Source of the DNA: Mermis nigrescens
Lineage: Eukaryota; Nematoda; Enoplea; Mermithida; Mermithidae
Assembly: GCA_036768485.1 (NCBI GenBank)
Contig: JAVLUZ010000509.1
Location: 434,001 to 498,000 of the forward strand
Reading direction: 5' to 3'
DNA length: 64,000 nucleotides
A program made the position numbers and the translations under genes. The notes under the pieces are model-generated. The model searched no databases. It was not told the DNA's origin and saw only the letters and a list, made by a program, of their open reading frames with translations. Below are positions 33,501 to 41,190 of the stretch, one piece after another; the first letter of the stretch is position 1, and the number at the start of each line of letters is the position of its first letter.

Positions 33501-36500
33501 TTCAAAAAATCTTGAACCCCCAGAATTTTCTTGCTGCCCACGTATGGGCGAAACCCTCGAAATGAAAAAAATATTCATATTTTTCACAAGGATCCCCTAA
33601 AGGAAAAAAATCAAAAATTCGCGAAGTCCACTGAAAGCGCAGTCAAAATGCATTTCTAGCACACTTTTGAGCTACTAGACTCTAATTTTTCCGCCGCTTT
33701 GCGTCGGATTTCTTATTTTCTATCTTATTCCTTACATAAGAAGCCCAGATTTGACTTAAAAATAGCGAATATGTCGAAAATTTTCGGCGCATCGCGGCGA
33801 TTTATTATTTTCTTCATTACTTTTCTGTGCAAAATCGCAAAATTAAATGCAAAGACAAGTATTTCGAAATTTTTCGGAGTCAAGCTTTAACTTGACATTG
33901 AGAAATTAGTCGTACACACACATGGGCTTGTGGGGTAGCACCCCCCAAAAAGTTTAAATACCCCCTCCCCAGAAATCGAAATACCCCCCCCAGAATTCAA
34001 ATTTTGAAATTTTTTCTGCTTTTTTAGCGATTTTTTGATGCCATTGGATAGTGCTCGATAAAAAACGTCGAAAAATGGTGTTATTTTTGCCATACGATCA
34101 CTTTGAAGACAATTTTTTGACCTTTGAAAATTTTTTTACCCGCCCCCCCCAGAATTTCGGTGCTGCCCACCTATGGTCGTACAGATAGCTTGAAGGATCG
34201 ATTTTTGAAATCCAACTTTGAAGTCAAGCGAGAAAATTTTGAAATTTTTTTCAAAAATCTTTCGCCTAATGATGGCATAGATCTCGTCGAGAAACGCCCA
34301 AAAATGTCATTATTTTCGCGTATCGCCTAACGGTTCTCGAGACATTGAACTTCAAAAATTTCTGTAACTCCCGAAAATAAAATCCTGGTTACGCCCCTGT
34401 ATATAATAGTAGTCAGGCCCTTAACCAGGATTTTATTTCGGGAAGGGGTTTGGCACATACGTGGGCAGCGAGAAAATTCTGGGGGGGGGGGTACAGATTT
34501 TTCAAAGGTCAAAAAATGGCCTCTAAAATGGTGGTATATGGCGTAAAAACACAATTTTGCGACGTTTCTCATCAAGCCCTATCCATTGGCATCAAAAAAT
34601 TGCGAAAAACGAAACAAATTTTCAAAAATTGAATTCTGGGGGTACTTTGATTTCTGGGGGTACTTCGATTTCTAGGGGGTATTTTGGTTTCTTCGAGGGT
34701 GGCGGGTGATACCCCCAAACCCTCCCCCCACACCCAGATGTGGTTTGGCAGTTTTGTGTTGAGGTAGTTTTGGGTAAAGGTAGTTTTGAAGCAGTTTTAT
34801 AAATGGTTTTGAGTATTGAGTAGGTATCTTGAATTATATTTTTTTATATTCGAGCGTATCTCGGCGAGCTGTATACGATGGTGAAGAAAAATTTTGAGAA
34901 AAATTCAAAAAATTTCTCACTCTATTTCATATTGATATACAGCAAATTTATCATTTGAGCTGATTCCTGATGATTAAAAGAAGAATTATTTCTTATCTCT
35001 TGCCTTGGTACTTAATCATTGTGCTTTACAGAGAAAAACAATACAGATAATGGATAATTCGGCGCCAAATGCCGAAAAATTGATATATTCTGCATATCAA
35101 CGTCAAATTTGAGAGGTTTTGAGCGGGCTAGAAGGCAAAAACTATGGCTAAACAATGGATCCGGCGCATAGCGCCGGAAAAAACTGACATACTCTCAATG
35201 TCTAACTAAAATTTGAGCGATTTTAGGGGTTTAGAAGACAAGACTATACATAAACGGTAAATCCTGCTCGAAGCGCAGGAAAGTTTCGAGTTTACTAGCT
35301 CGAAAGTACGCTGGAAACCTGTTTTGGCGATGTTTCAGACGCATTTCGCAAATTTTTCATTTTCCTTTTTGGGCGACCCTTGGGACAGACAACAAATTTT
35401 TTCCCTTTCCGGGGCGGCCCCCCCCCCACACCTGGGCGTGGGGCGTTTGGGGCTATGCACCCCACTCTTCACGAGAAACCAAAATATCCCCCAGAATACA
35501 ATTTTTTCAAACTTTTTTTGCCTTTTTTCGCAATTTTGTTCATGCCAATGGATAGTGCTCGATTATGGTGTTTTTTTCGCCATACCACCATTTCTAAGGC
35601 TATTTTTTGACCTTTGAAAAATATTGCAGCCCCAGAATTTAGGTGCCGCCCACCTATGCCCCCCGCCTCCCCCCGGCTACGGGCCTGATCGTTGTTGAAC
35701 ATGTCATGTTATTTATTTGGTTTCATACTTTATTTGTCTGATATTCTTTTTTTGTAAAGTTATAATTCGCTATTATTATTATTTATCATTATTTTGTCAT
35801 TATTTATTATTAATATTATTTTATCGAACTGCATTTTGCGTACCTAATCTTTTTTTGTCCTACTTTATTGTTTTACCTTCTATTTAATGTTTTCTTTTAC
35901 ATTTTGCGCTAAATAGCTGATTTTAATACGTAATTTGTTCAGGATTACGATAAGGCAGTGAACGCCGTTGAGGCCGGATTGCGCGTTGAACCGCAAAATC
36001 AGCAATTCCTATCATTAAAGCAATTAATTGAAAAACGGCGCAAGATGGGTATGATATCAATTTATTTATATATTAATTCTGTTGCTATCTATTTTTTTGT
36101 TTTTTGTCCATCGTTTTGTTTCACGTGCCTTTTACGCTGAGAAAGTATCTCATCAAGGGTTTAGGAGCATAGGTGGGCAGCACCAAAATTCTTGGGGGGG
36201 GGGGTGGAAACATTTTCGAAGGTCAAAAAATGATCTCAAAAGTGGTCGTATGGCGAAAAAACACCATTTTTCGACGTTTCTCATCGAGCACTATTCAATG
36301 GCATCAAAAAATCGCTAAAAAAGCAAAAAAATTAAAATTTGAATTCTGGAGGGGGATATTTCAACTTCTGGGCGTTGCATAACCCCCTACGCCCATGTGT
36401 GTTTAGGAGCCCCTGCAATGGTAAAACTAAAAGCTCTATGTGTAAAAACGGCAAAGGCGGAGGCCAACAATGAGTAAAAACAGGAATTTTTTTCAAATTT

Positions 36501-36725
36501 GCTAGACTCGATTGTCTAAGAAATACATCAACTCGACGATGAACGTTCAAACCGCCAAAAATGCCTAAATTCCCTTGTAATCTTGCCGTTTTTAAAATTT
36601 AATACATTAATCGCTTCATTTATTCAGATGCGATCAAAGGAGCCGCAATTGTTGGTGGCATTTTCATGTTTGGCGGCGTTTTGGCCGCTGGCGCTATAGC
36701 CGCTCTGTCCCGGATGAAAAAATAA
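18481..36725 (+). CDS. FIS1: Mitochondrial fission protein 1 (FIS1), five exons
   Basis: Joining 18481-18525, 24803-24932, 30054-30133, 35943-36048 and 36628-36725 gives 459 nt, 152 residues plus stop, the usual FIS1 length. All introns are GT-AG, and exon phases fit (0, 1, 0, 1). FIS1 is a tail-anchored protein of the mitochondrial and peroxisomal outer membrane that takes part in organelle fission and quality control. Recognisable stretches are MDAIVEEMVTAEDL (residues 1-14), FEYAHCLIRS (36-45), EKRDYLFYLAIAYTRIK (69-85), DYDKAVNAVEAGLRVEPQNQ (86-105) and IVGGIFMFGGVLAAGAIAAL (128-147). The first four form the helical TPR-like domain; the last is the membrane anchor, followed by the basic tail SRMKK. 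No frameshift or stop is seen, so it looks functional. Introns 1-3 (about 6.3, 5.1 and 5.8 kb) are mostly transposons; intron 4 is 579 bp. Confidence 0.93.
18526..19365. other. FIS1 intron 1, first part
   Basis: Mostly unassigned. At about 19149-19225, GGCGGATATAGAG and GGGGCGGCCGCCTCCCC, then ATATTTGGGCG, resemble the start of a B-type element (compare 32575-32660). Its far end is not found. Confidence 0.35.
19369..19640. repeat. 85-bp tandem repeat at the element's left end
   Basis: The block GCGG(A/T)GGATCCAGGATTTTC recurs with GGATCC at 19373, 19459, 19544 and 19628 (spacing 84-86 bp). Each is followed by TGACGGGCGAAACCCAAAAT and GTCAAACGTTGTC. So the terminal segment of the element is itself amplified about three times. 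Confidence 0.85.
20098..20355 (-). mobile_element. MITE-A copy, diverged, left end lost
   Basis: Reverse-orientation family sequence: CCCAGAATTCAATTTTTAAAT, GATGCCAATGGAAAGTGCTCG, ATGGTGTTTTTCGCCATACT, and TATGCTGCCCAAGTAT at the right end. Upstream of it (19660-20095) are other diverged fragments with CACACGTGGGCGTGG. No TSD found. Confidence 0.55.
21520..24068 (-). mobile_element. Family D hAT-like element, right copy, TSD CCGGATGG
   Basis: 2549 bp with ends CAGTGATCGGACCGAGG and CCTCGGTCCGATCACTG, flanked by perfect 8-bp repeats CCGGATGG (21512-21519 and 24069-24076). It is the reverse complement of the copy at 10164-13786 without that copy's 1-kb insertion. GGCCGAGG-type arrays lie just inside both ends (21540-21620 and 23950-24055). 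It lies in FIS1 intron 1. No transposase ORF. Confidence 0.88.
24108..24349 (-). mobile_element. MITE-A copy, TSD GTCATCAC
   Basis: 242 bp in reverse orientation, CACACGTTGGCGTGG ... GCTGCCCACCTATG, with perfect 8-bp repeats GTCATCAC at 24100-24107 and 24350-24357. It is inserted 31 bp beyond the TSD of the family D copy. Confidence 0.92.
24470..24618 (-). mobile_element. Family B element, partial
   Basis: Reverse-orientation match to the copies at 28454 and 32251: AAATTAAGCATTTTTGAGCG, then CGGCTAATTTTTCCGCCCAAG, and the end AGATCCGCCACTG. The outer left end is not recognised. It lies in FIS1 intron 1, upstream of exon 2. Confidence 0.6.
24803..24932 (+). CDS. FIS1: FIS1 exon 2
   Basis: Acceptor ATGCAG ends at 24802 and donor GTTCCG starts at 24933. 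It encodes 43 codons plus one base: KFGERYEAQIKRG ... SFEYAHCLIRS ... MGIELLE. The ATG in ATGCAG is part of the acceptor and not a start codon. Confidence 0.92.
25598..25835. repeat. 18-bp satellite (CCCCACCAGTCCCAACAG)n
   Basis: About 12 imperfect units of CCCCACCAGTCCCAACAG and the variants CCCCACCAATCCCAACAG and CCCCACCAATAATCCCAACAG. All frames stay open because the unit is a multiple of three and has no stop. I do not regard the Pro/Ser/Asn-rich reading as a gene. Confidence 0.9.
26535..26705. repeat. 18-bp satellite, inverted arm (GGGGCTGTTGGGACTGGT)n
   Basis: The reverse complement of the array at 25598-25835, about nine units, 700 bp away in the same element. The two arrays could pair in a transcript. 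Confidence 0.9.
27187..27272. repeat. Small GGGTACCC-rich insertion inside D2
   Basis: TAGGGGATTCGGGTACCGGG ... CCCGGGTACCCGG ... ACTACCCGCGTGCACCTCTA. The ends resemble TAGGGG/TAGAGG, like the end seen at 18290-18310. It is probably a small hAT-like element; no TSD seen. Confidence 0.35.
28454..28627 (+). mobile_element. Family B MITE, TSD TATATAGC
   Basis: 174 bp, CAGTGGCGGATCCAG ... GGATTT-type right end (CTAAATCCGCCCCTG), with perfect 8-bp TATATAGC at 28446-28453 and 28628-28635. It lies in a region of TATAGCCTTTTTGG-like short repeats (28300-28445 and 28636-28700). Confidence 0.9.
28829..29422. mobile_element. B-type longer hAT-like element, TSD TG(A/T)ATGGC
   Basis: 594 bp with ends CAATGGCTGATTCAG and CTAAATCCGCCCCTG, flanked by TGAATGGC (28821-28828) and TGTATGGC (29423-29430), 7 of 8 identical. 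It contains GGCGCGTAACGCCGG and a block shared in reverse with 14171-14760. It lies in FIS1 intron 2. Confidence 0.7.
29739..29905 (-). mobile_element. Family C MITE, TSD GTT(A/G)ATCA
   Basis: 167 bp, CTGGCACGTAGCTGG ... GGGCTACGTCCCTG, flanked by GTTAATCA (29731-29738) and GTTGATCA (29906-29913). The inside matches the copy at 31203 in reverse (CACAAAATAACATCTAAAAAG versus CACACGTTATTTTGTGC). It ends 148 bp before FIS1 exon 3. Confidence 0.8.
30054..30133 (+). CDS. FIS1: FIS1 exon 3
   Basis: Acceptor TTCGTAG ends at 30053. The exon completes the split Asp codon and encodes LLQRDDEGIEKRDYLFYLA through ARG-ILE-LYS. The donor is GTTCGT at 30134, a weak GT site. Confidence 0.92.
30400..30679 (-). 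mobile_element. MITE-A copy, TSD GTGGTGAC
   Basis: 280 bp in reverse orientation, CATACGTGGACGTGG ... GCTGCCCATGTATG, with perfect 8-bp GTGGTGAC at 30392-30399 and 30680-30687. It lies in FIS1 intron 3. Confidence 0.92.
30690..31194. other. Unassigned repeat-like intron sequence
   Basis: No gene. It contains the GGCGCTTCGCGC hairpin at 30863-30875 and G/C-rich patches (ATCATGGGGTTGGGGTTTCACC, and CCCATGCTGGGGATACC). These patches resemble the ends of other elements here, but no paired ends or TSD were found. Confidence 0.3.
31203..31369 (+). mobile_element. Family C MITE, intact, TSD (A/G)ACAAAAG
   Basis: 167 bp, CAGGCACGTAGCTGTGGG ... GGGCCAGCTACGTGCCTG, flanked by AACAAAAG (31195-31202) and GACAAAAG (31370-31377). 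It preserves GTCCGGAC once, the empty target of the D2 element. Confidence 0.88.
31910..32165 (-). mobile_element. MITE-A (inner copy)
   Basis: A reverse-orientation copy with CACCTGGGCGTGGGG from 31917 and right end GCTGCCCACGTATG. The flanks ATTACCAC (31902-31909) and CATACCAC (32166-32173) agree at 6 of 8. Seven extra bases (ATCTGGA) precede the usual terminus. Confidence 0.7.
32251..32436 (+). mobile_element. Family B MITE, TSD CCTATGGT
   Basis: 186 bp, CAGTGGCGGATCTGGG ... CTAAATCCGCCCCTG, with perfect 8-bp CCTATGGT at 32243-32250 and 32437-32444. The target is the last 6 bp of a MITE-A plus 2 bp of that MITE's own TSD. Confidence 0.9.
32568..32960. mobile_element. B-type element, diverged fragment
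   Basis: GGGGGGGCGGCCGCCCCCACC, CAAAAGTATTGGGCGAGATG, TTTCTTGGCGACCTGGAAGCC, and CGCCTCAAATGCCGCAAATA match 14171-14560 and the reverse of 28990-29390. Ends and TSD not found. 32961-33253 holds nothing recognised. Confidence 0.5.
33291..33546 (-). mobile_element. MITE-A copy, TSD about GGC(T/G)AAA(T/C)
   Basis: Reverse copy, TACACCTGGGCGTGG ... GCTGCCCACGTATG, flanked by GGCTAAAT (33283-33290) and GGCGAAAC (33547-33554), 6 of 8 identical. It is inserted near the left end of the family E element. Confidence 0.8.
33917..34175 (-). mobile_element. MITE-A2-like copy, TSD GTCGTACA
   Basis: 259 bp in reverse orientation, CACACATGGGCTTGTGG ... GCTGCCCACCTATG, with perfect 8-bp GTCGTACA at 33909-33916 and 34176-34183. 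Confidence 0.92.
34456..34742 (+). mobile_element. MITE-A copy, TSD GTTTGGCA
   Basis: 287 bp, CATACGTGGGCAGCG ... CACCCAGATGTG, with perfect 8-bp GTTTGGCA at 34448-34455 and 34743-34750. Confidence 0.92.
35427..35658 (-). mobile_element. MITE-A copy in C-rich target
   Basis: Reverse copy, CACACCTGGGCGTGG ... GCCGCCCACCTATG. The flanks are C runs (GGCCCCCCCC left, CCCCCCGC right), so the duplication cannot be read cleanly. It ends 284 bp before FIS1 exon 4. Confidence 0.8.
35943..36048 (+). CDS. FIS1: FIS1 exon 4
   Basis: Acceptor TTGTTCAG ends at 35942 and donor GTATGA starts at 36049. It encodes DYDKAVNAVEAGLRVEPQNQ, then QFLSLKQLIEKRRKM, the last helices of the cytosolic domain. Confidence 0.92.
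36168..36401 (+). mobile_element. MITE-A2 copy in FIS1 intron 4, TSD TTTAGGAG
   Basis: 234 bp, CATAGGTGGGCAGCACC ... CCCATGTGTG, with perfect 8-bp TTTAGGAG at 36160-36167 and 36402-36409. It makes up about 40 percent of this short intron. Confidence 0.92.
36628..36725 (+). CDS. FIS1: FIS1 exon 5, membrane anchor
   Basis: Acceptor TTATTCAG ends at 36627. The exon completes an Asp codon, then encodes AIKGAAIVGG and a hydrophobic anchor ending SRMKK-stop (TAA 36723-36725). Confidence 0.92.
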
Positions 36726-37649
36726 GATTTTCCTGGCTTTCTGATGCAGTTTATTGTATTTTTGTCATTTTTCCGATGGGTTCTTGGCACATGTGGGCGC
36801 GGGCGTACGCAACCCCAGAAATCATAATCCTTCTTCCTCTTAGAAACCAAAATATCCCCCCCAGAATTCAATCTTTGGAATTTTTTCGGTTTTTTTCGCA
36901 ATTTTTCATGCCAATGGATAGTATTCGATGAGAAACGTTGAAGAATGGTCTTTTTTCGCCATACTACCATTGTTGAGACAATTTTTTGACCTTCGGAAAA
37001 TCTTGCTACCCCCAGAATTTTTCATAAACCAAGCCTGGAATATGCTTTTTTAACTTGTGTTAATTATTCGTTTTGATCAATATATTCAATTTTGCTAATT
37101 TCCTGAAATAGTGCTGAAAACACTCAAATTTTATTGAACCCATTTTCTTCCGCTTTCCCAAAATACATACCTATATTGTTTCACTGGCTGGTCGAAGTGT
37201 CTAATTTAAATGGTCGTTTGGTATACTCGCAAGACATTGGTAAATAAATTTTTTAATATACTTGATTCGAACTCACTGGGAAATGATACCACACGTATGC
37301 TAGGCGTTAAGGGATGTCTTGCTGGACTCCTTGGCACTTAAGGGATTGCTTACCCGATAAGGAATGCTCTGATTAATACTTTGTCCTTCGCGACAAATGA
37401 CAAAAATGAATGAAAAAAATAATTAATAAAAGAGGAAATGACTTCATTCCTGAGTTTAATTGTTCCAGTAATTGACAAACAATGACTAAAAATTGAATAT
37501 TTTTGAAACTCCTCAGATTAAATTCATTTCTAAATCCACGCATCATACTTTGACGTGGTTTGAGAGCATTGAGCATACTCAGTGTGGTGGGTAGTAGAAT
37601 TATGTACCTAGCCTCTCTGAGCCAGAATAGTTGGTTGGTACGGTATTCA
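36726..37649 (+). other. FIS1 3' region with an antisense MITE-A fragment
   Basis: A reverse-orientation MITE-A fragment (about 36788-37020, CACATGTGGGCGCGGG ... ACCCCCAGAATTTTTC) lies 60 bp after the stop codon, without a clean right end or TSD. A possible polyadenylation signal AATAAA lies at 37243-37248, which would place the MITE inside the 3' UTR. No other gene seen. Confidence 0.45.
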
Positions 37650-37657
37650 CCGGGCAG

Positions 37658-38416
37658 CACTGTTTTTTTTTTAGCGCGGCGCAAAGGAAACCCGCCCTGC
37701 GCTAATGGGACATTTCGTTCATTAGCGCCATGCGCAAAGGCTTTTTTGGGCAAAAAATTAGAAATTTAAACATTTTATATTGCATTTTGATTTTAAAATT
37801 TTTAAAATTTTTCGGCGCTTGGCGCCGACTTCTTAAGAATGAATTAATTGTGTTTGCCAACCACCGCTTTCCTGTTTCATCATAAGCGAATCCCTGCTTT
37901 AGCATCTTTGCAGTAATGAATCCTTGTTTTTGTGGTGCATGGTGCCAAATTAATTGTTTTCATTTTAAATTTATCTTTGAAATAGCCCAGCCTTGAGATA
38001 CACATTGAGAAGATGCCAAAATTTCGGGCGCTTTGCATCTAATTATTGGTTTCTGTATAGCGGTTGCATTTTGCAATACACGAAAATTGAGTGCAAACTG
38101 CAAAGACAGCTTGAAGAAATCGCTCAGTCTAGTATAGGCAAGGCAATGAGAAATCAGGTATCAAATTGATATTTTTACCATTAGATTTCTTGTTCGAGTT
38201 GGAACCAGTAGTAAGAATTTTTTAAATTTCTTGCCAGAATTTATTGTCAGTCAGCAGTACATGGAGCGCATCAGAAGTTCAAAAATGCCCTTATTTTTGC
38301 CTATCGCCAAGCATTTAAAGGTTTTTTGGTGCGCTAATGAGAAGCTCCGCGCGCAAACGCTCTATCCTGGCCATTAGCGGCTGCGCAAATGGGGGTGGCG
38401 CTAAAAAAAATCCCTG
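37658..38416. mobile_element. hAT-like element with TTAGCGC ends, TSD CCGGGCAG
   Basis: 759 bp. Left end CACTGTTTTTTTTTTAGCGC, right end (reverse complement) CAGGGATTTTTTTTAGCGC, with perfect 8-bp CCGGGCAG at 37650-37657 and 38417-38424. Inside each end are palindromic GCGCTAATGG...CATTAGCG motifs. A GGCGCTTGGCGCC hairpin lies at 37813-37828. No transposase. Confidence 0.85.
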
Positions 38417-38424
38417 CCGGGCAG

Positions 38425-38963
38425 TGGGAATTCTCGTGTTCTTACGTTCTCACCTGTTTGAGGCTTTGAGAATTTATTTATCGATCAATTTTGAGCAGTA
38501 AGTCTGGTAATCTGTAATCTCAAAACCGTTAAGATAGTGAACTTGCCATAGAAACCGCCTACTGATTCATCTGTAAATTTTCTATTATTCCTTCACTCTT
38601 CGCGCCATTTCACATTGTTATCGTTTTTTCAGTGCATGGTGGTTATCACTTCCAATTAGACATTTTGGGACTTAATTTACGATTGTTTCTTTGCTAATAA
38701 AGTATGAAATTTGTTGTCTGTCAGTCTGGCGTGCTTCTACTTAATAATATGCACACTGTGGATGAGTAATGTATATATGATGGCAAAATAATTAATATTT
38801 TGAATTTGGTGTGAGGCGTAGTATAGACAGACCTCCAAGGAAAGTTTGACCTATGTAATTGAATTGGATTAAGTGTGAGGTAACTTACACATACCTACTA
38901 CATGCCTTATAGGCACTGTGACGCATATCTACCTAATGAACAGACATGCAGTCTAGTCACAGC
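38425..38963. other. No gene recognised
   Basis: About 540 bp of AT-rich sequence without a recognisable coding frame or repeat ends. Confidence 0.4.
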
Positions 38964-39300
38964 CACATGTGGGCGTAGCGGAGTGGTTATGCACATAGGT
39001 GGGCAGCACCAAAATTCTGGGGGGGTGAAAACATGTTTAAAGGTCAAAAATGGTCTTAAAAGTGGTTGTATGGCAAAAAAACCCCAGAAACCAAAATATC
39101 CCCCCCAGAAATCAAAATACCCCCCAGAATTCAATTTTTGAAAATTTTTTTCGTCTTTTTCGCAATGGCATCAAAAATTGCTAGGAAAGCAAAAAAAATT
39201 TTTGTGGGGGGGGGTATTTCAACTTCTGGGGGTGCATACCCCCAAACCCCCCCCCCCCCCACGCCCATGTGTGGATGCACCCCCTGCCCCCAGAAGTTTG
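38964..39300. mobile_element. Chimeric nested MITE-A2
   Basis: A reverse MITE end CACATGTGGGCGTAGCGG with TTATGCA (38964-38991) is followed by a + copy starting CATAGGTGGGCAGCACC at 38992 and ending CGCCCATGTGTG at about 39273. The outer copy then resumes (GGATGCACCCCCTG). Inside the + copy, about 39080-39165 is in the opposite orientation (CCCCAGAAACCAAAATATCC ... GAATTCAATTTTTG), so the copy is a chimera. A further 60 bp of antisense family sequence follows to about 39340. Confidence 0.7.
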
Positions 39301-39556
39301 AACACCCTAGAATACATTTTTGAAATTTTTTTTGGTTTTTTTCTTCGCTCTTCACCTTAGTATTTTGTATGCTCTGTTGAAGATGCTGTCAATCAATGTC
39401 TATTTGTATCTCACTGTGGCCTGCTTGCGTTAGCGAACCACTGGAGACAGTAAATTGCAATAATTCTGACCTCTCATTCAGCAATCATTTGCAAATAAAC
39501 TAAGGAATTGACGGATTGACTGTTCCTAAACATAAAATTTAGCTCATACTCGTGAA

Positions 39557-39826
39557 CACACCTGGGCGTGGGGGGTTTGGGGGGTATGCACCCCCAGAAA
39601 ACCAAAATACCCCCCCCCCCAGAAATCAAAATACCCCCCCCCCCAGAATTCAAATTTTGAAAATTTTTTTCGTCTTTTTCGCAATTTTTTGATGCCAATG
39701 GATAGTGCTTGATGAGAAACGTCGAAAAATGGTGTTTTTATCGCCATACCACAATTTTTAAGGCCATTTTTTGACCATCAAAAAAATCTTGCACCCCCCC
39801 CAGAATTTTCTTGCTGCCAACGTATG
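39557..39826 (-). mobile_element. MITE-A copy, TSD CTCGTGAA
   Basis: 270 bp in reverse orientation, CACACCTGGGCGTGG ... GCTGCCAACGTATG, with perfect 8-bp CTCGTGAA at 39549-39556 and 39827-39834. Confidence 0.92.
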
Positions 39827-40383
39827 CTCGTGAATGTCCATGCACAAGCCTGAGACTTGCTTCAACAACTAAGTGTGGAGGTATAAAAATTAGTCTGACG
39901 CACAGCAGGAGCACACGTGGGCATCATAGGTGGGTGGCATCAAAGCTCTGAGGGGAGGGGGGGTGTGCAAGATTTTTTCAAAGGTCAAAAAATGGCCTTT
40001 CAAATCTACTATATATTTTTGAAAGTTTGTTTGTTCGTATGTTTGTGCCGGGTTGGCTCCGGCCCAATGAAATTTGGTGGGCTGATATTTTGGACCGAGG
40101 TCCGTCCAGTGGGGGAAGGAGCCGTAGCGATCTTGAAATTTCGACAAACGCACCCATTGGCCCTGGGCAGGGATGGAGCAGGGTTTGGCCCCTGTGCTAT
40201 AAGCCTCCACGATTTCGGGAGATGGCCGATTTTTTTGCTATTTTTTTCAAAAATTAGTTTATACTGTTTGTATAGGGATACCCCGGCCAAGAGGAGCATG
40301 CATGGCGACACTATGTATATTGTTATATGTTATAGCATTAATCGGCACTGTGAAACATCAAAATACGGGTTTAACCAAATGAT

Positions 40384-40815
40384 GCTATAACATAGGCAAT
40401 TTTATAAGATAGGCATGGTATGAGATACTATGTGCAACAGGATAAGCAATGCTATAAGATAGGACGTGATATAAGATACTCTGTGCTACAGGATAGGCAA
40501 TACTATAAGATAGGACGTGATATAAGACACCCCGTGCTACAAGATATTCAACGCTATAAGATGGAACGTTATAAAAGATACCCCGTGCTACAAGATAGGC
40601 AATGCTATAAGATAGGAAGTGATATAAGATACCCCGAGCTGCAAGATAAGCAATGTTATAAGATAGTATGGAATATAAGATACCCTGTGCTACGAGATAG
40701 GCAATGCTATAAGATAGGTTTGGTATAGATACCCTGTCTGTGCCATAACATGCAGTGATATAAGATAGGAGATACCATCAGCTATAACATATCACGTGAT
40801 ATATGACACCCTTTG
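40384..40815 (+). repeat. 51-bp tandem array in the Helitron
   Basis: About seven units of GCTATAAGATAGG, ACGTGATATAAGATAC and CCCGTGCTACAAGATAGGCA-type segments, period about 51 bp. As 51 is a multiple of three, one frame stays open for 102 codons with a 17-residue repeat. I do not treat this as a gene. Confidence 0.85.
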
Positions 40816-40819
40816 CTAC

Positions 40820-41190
40820 AACAAACAAAAAATTTTTAAAACATCAAAAAATATGGTTTGACCGAAAAAAATTTTTCAAAACATCCTAAAACATCAAAAA
40901 TATGGTTTTGACGAAAAAAATTTTCCAAAACATCCCAGAACATCAACAATATGGGTTTTATTAAAAAAATTTCCAGGACACCCCAGAACATCAAAAATAT
41001 GATTATGGCTAAACAATTTTCAAAACCATTCTGTAACGTCAAAAATATGGATTTGATCAAAAAAATGGTTGACAAAAGGCATTTTAAAAAAATCCAAAAA
41101 ATAAAATATGGTTTGTAGCAACAATTTTTTTAGAAATATCCCAAAAACATCAAAAGTCTTGAAAAATAAAAAATACAAGAGACATATTAA
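40820..41190 (+). repeat. Second tandem array in the Helitron, about 55-bp unit
   Basis: About six diverged units of AAAACATC(A/C)AAAAATATGG, then TTTGA(C/T)(C/G)AAAAAAATTT and TTCAAAACATCC. Confidence 0.75.

Larger units (their letters stand above)
33254..34399. mobile_element. Family E hAT-like element carrying two MITE-A copies, TSD (C/T)ATATAAT
   Basis: Ends CAGGTGCGTAACGTAACC and (reverse complement of the right) CAGGGGCGTAACCAGG, flanked by CATATAAT (33246-33253) and TATATAAT (34400-34407). Its own sequence is only about 600 bp once the two MITE-A insertions are removed. It lies in FIS1 intron 3. Confidence 0.75.
34414..35687. mobile_element. Family E-related element carrying two MITE-A copies
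   Basis: Left end CAGGCCCTTAACCAGG and right end (reverse complement) CAGGCCCGTAGCCGGG. The flanks ATAGTAGT (34406-34413) and ATCGTTGT (35688-35695) agree at 6 of 8. The left end continues ATTTTATTTCGGGA as in the element to its left, so the two are relatives lying nearly end to end. Three GGCGC hairpin motifs lie inside. Confidence 0.55.

Noticed and set aside
40420..40728. 102-codon frame with a 17-residue repeat
   Set aside because: Explained by the 51-bp tandem array inside a Helitron; no start context, no similarity, and no counterpart elsewhere.
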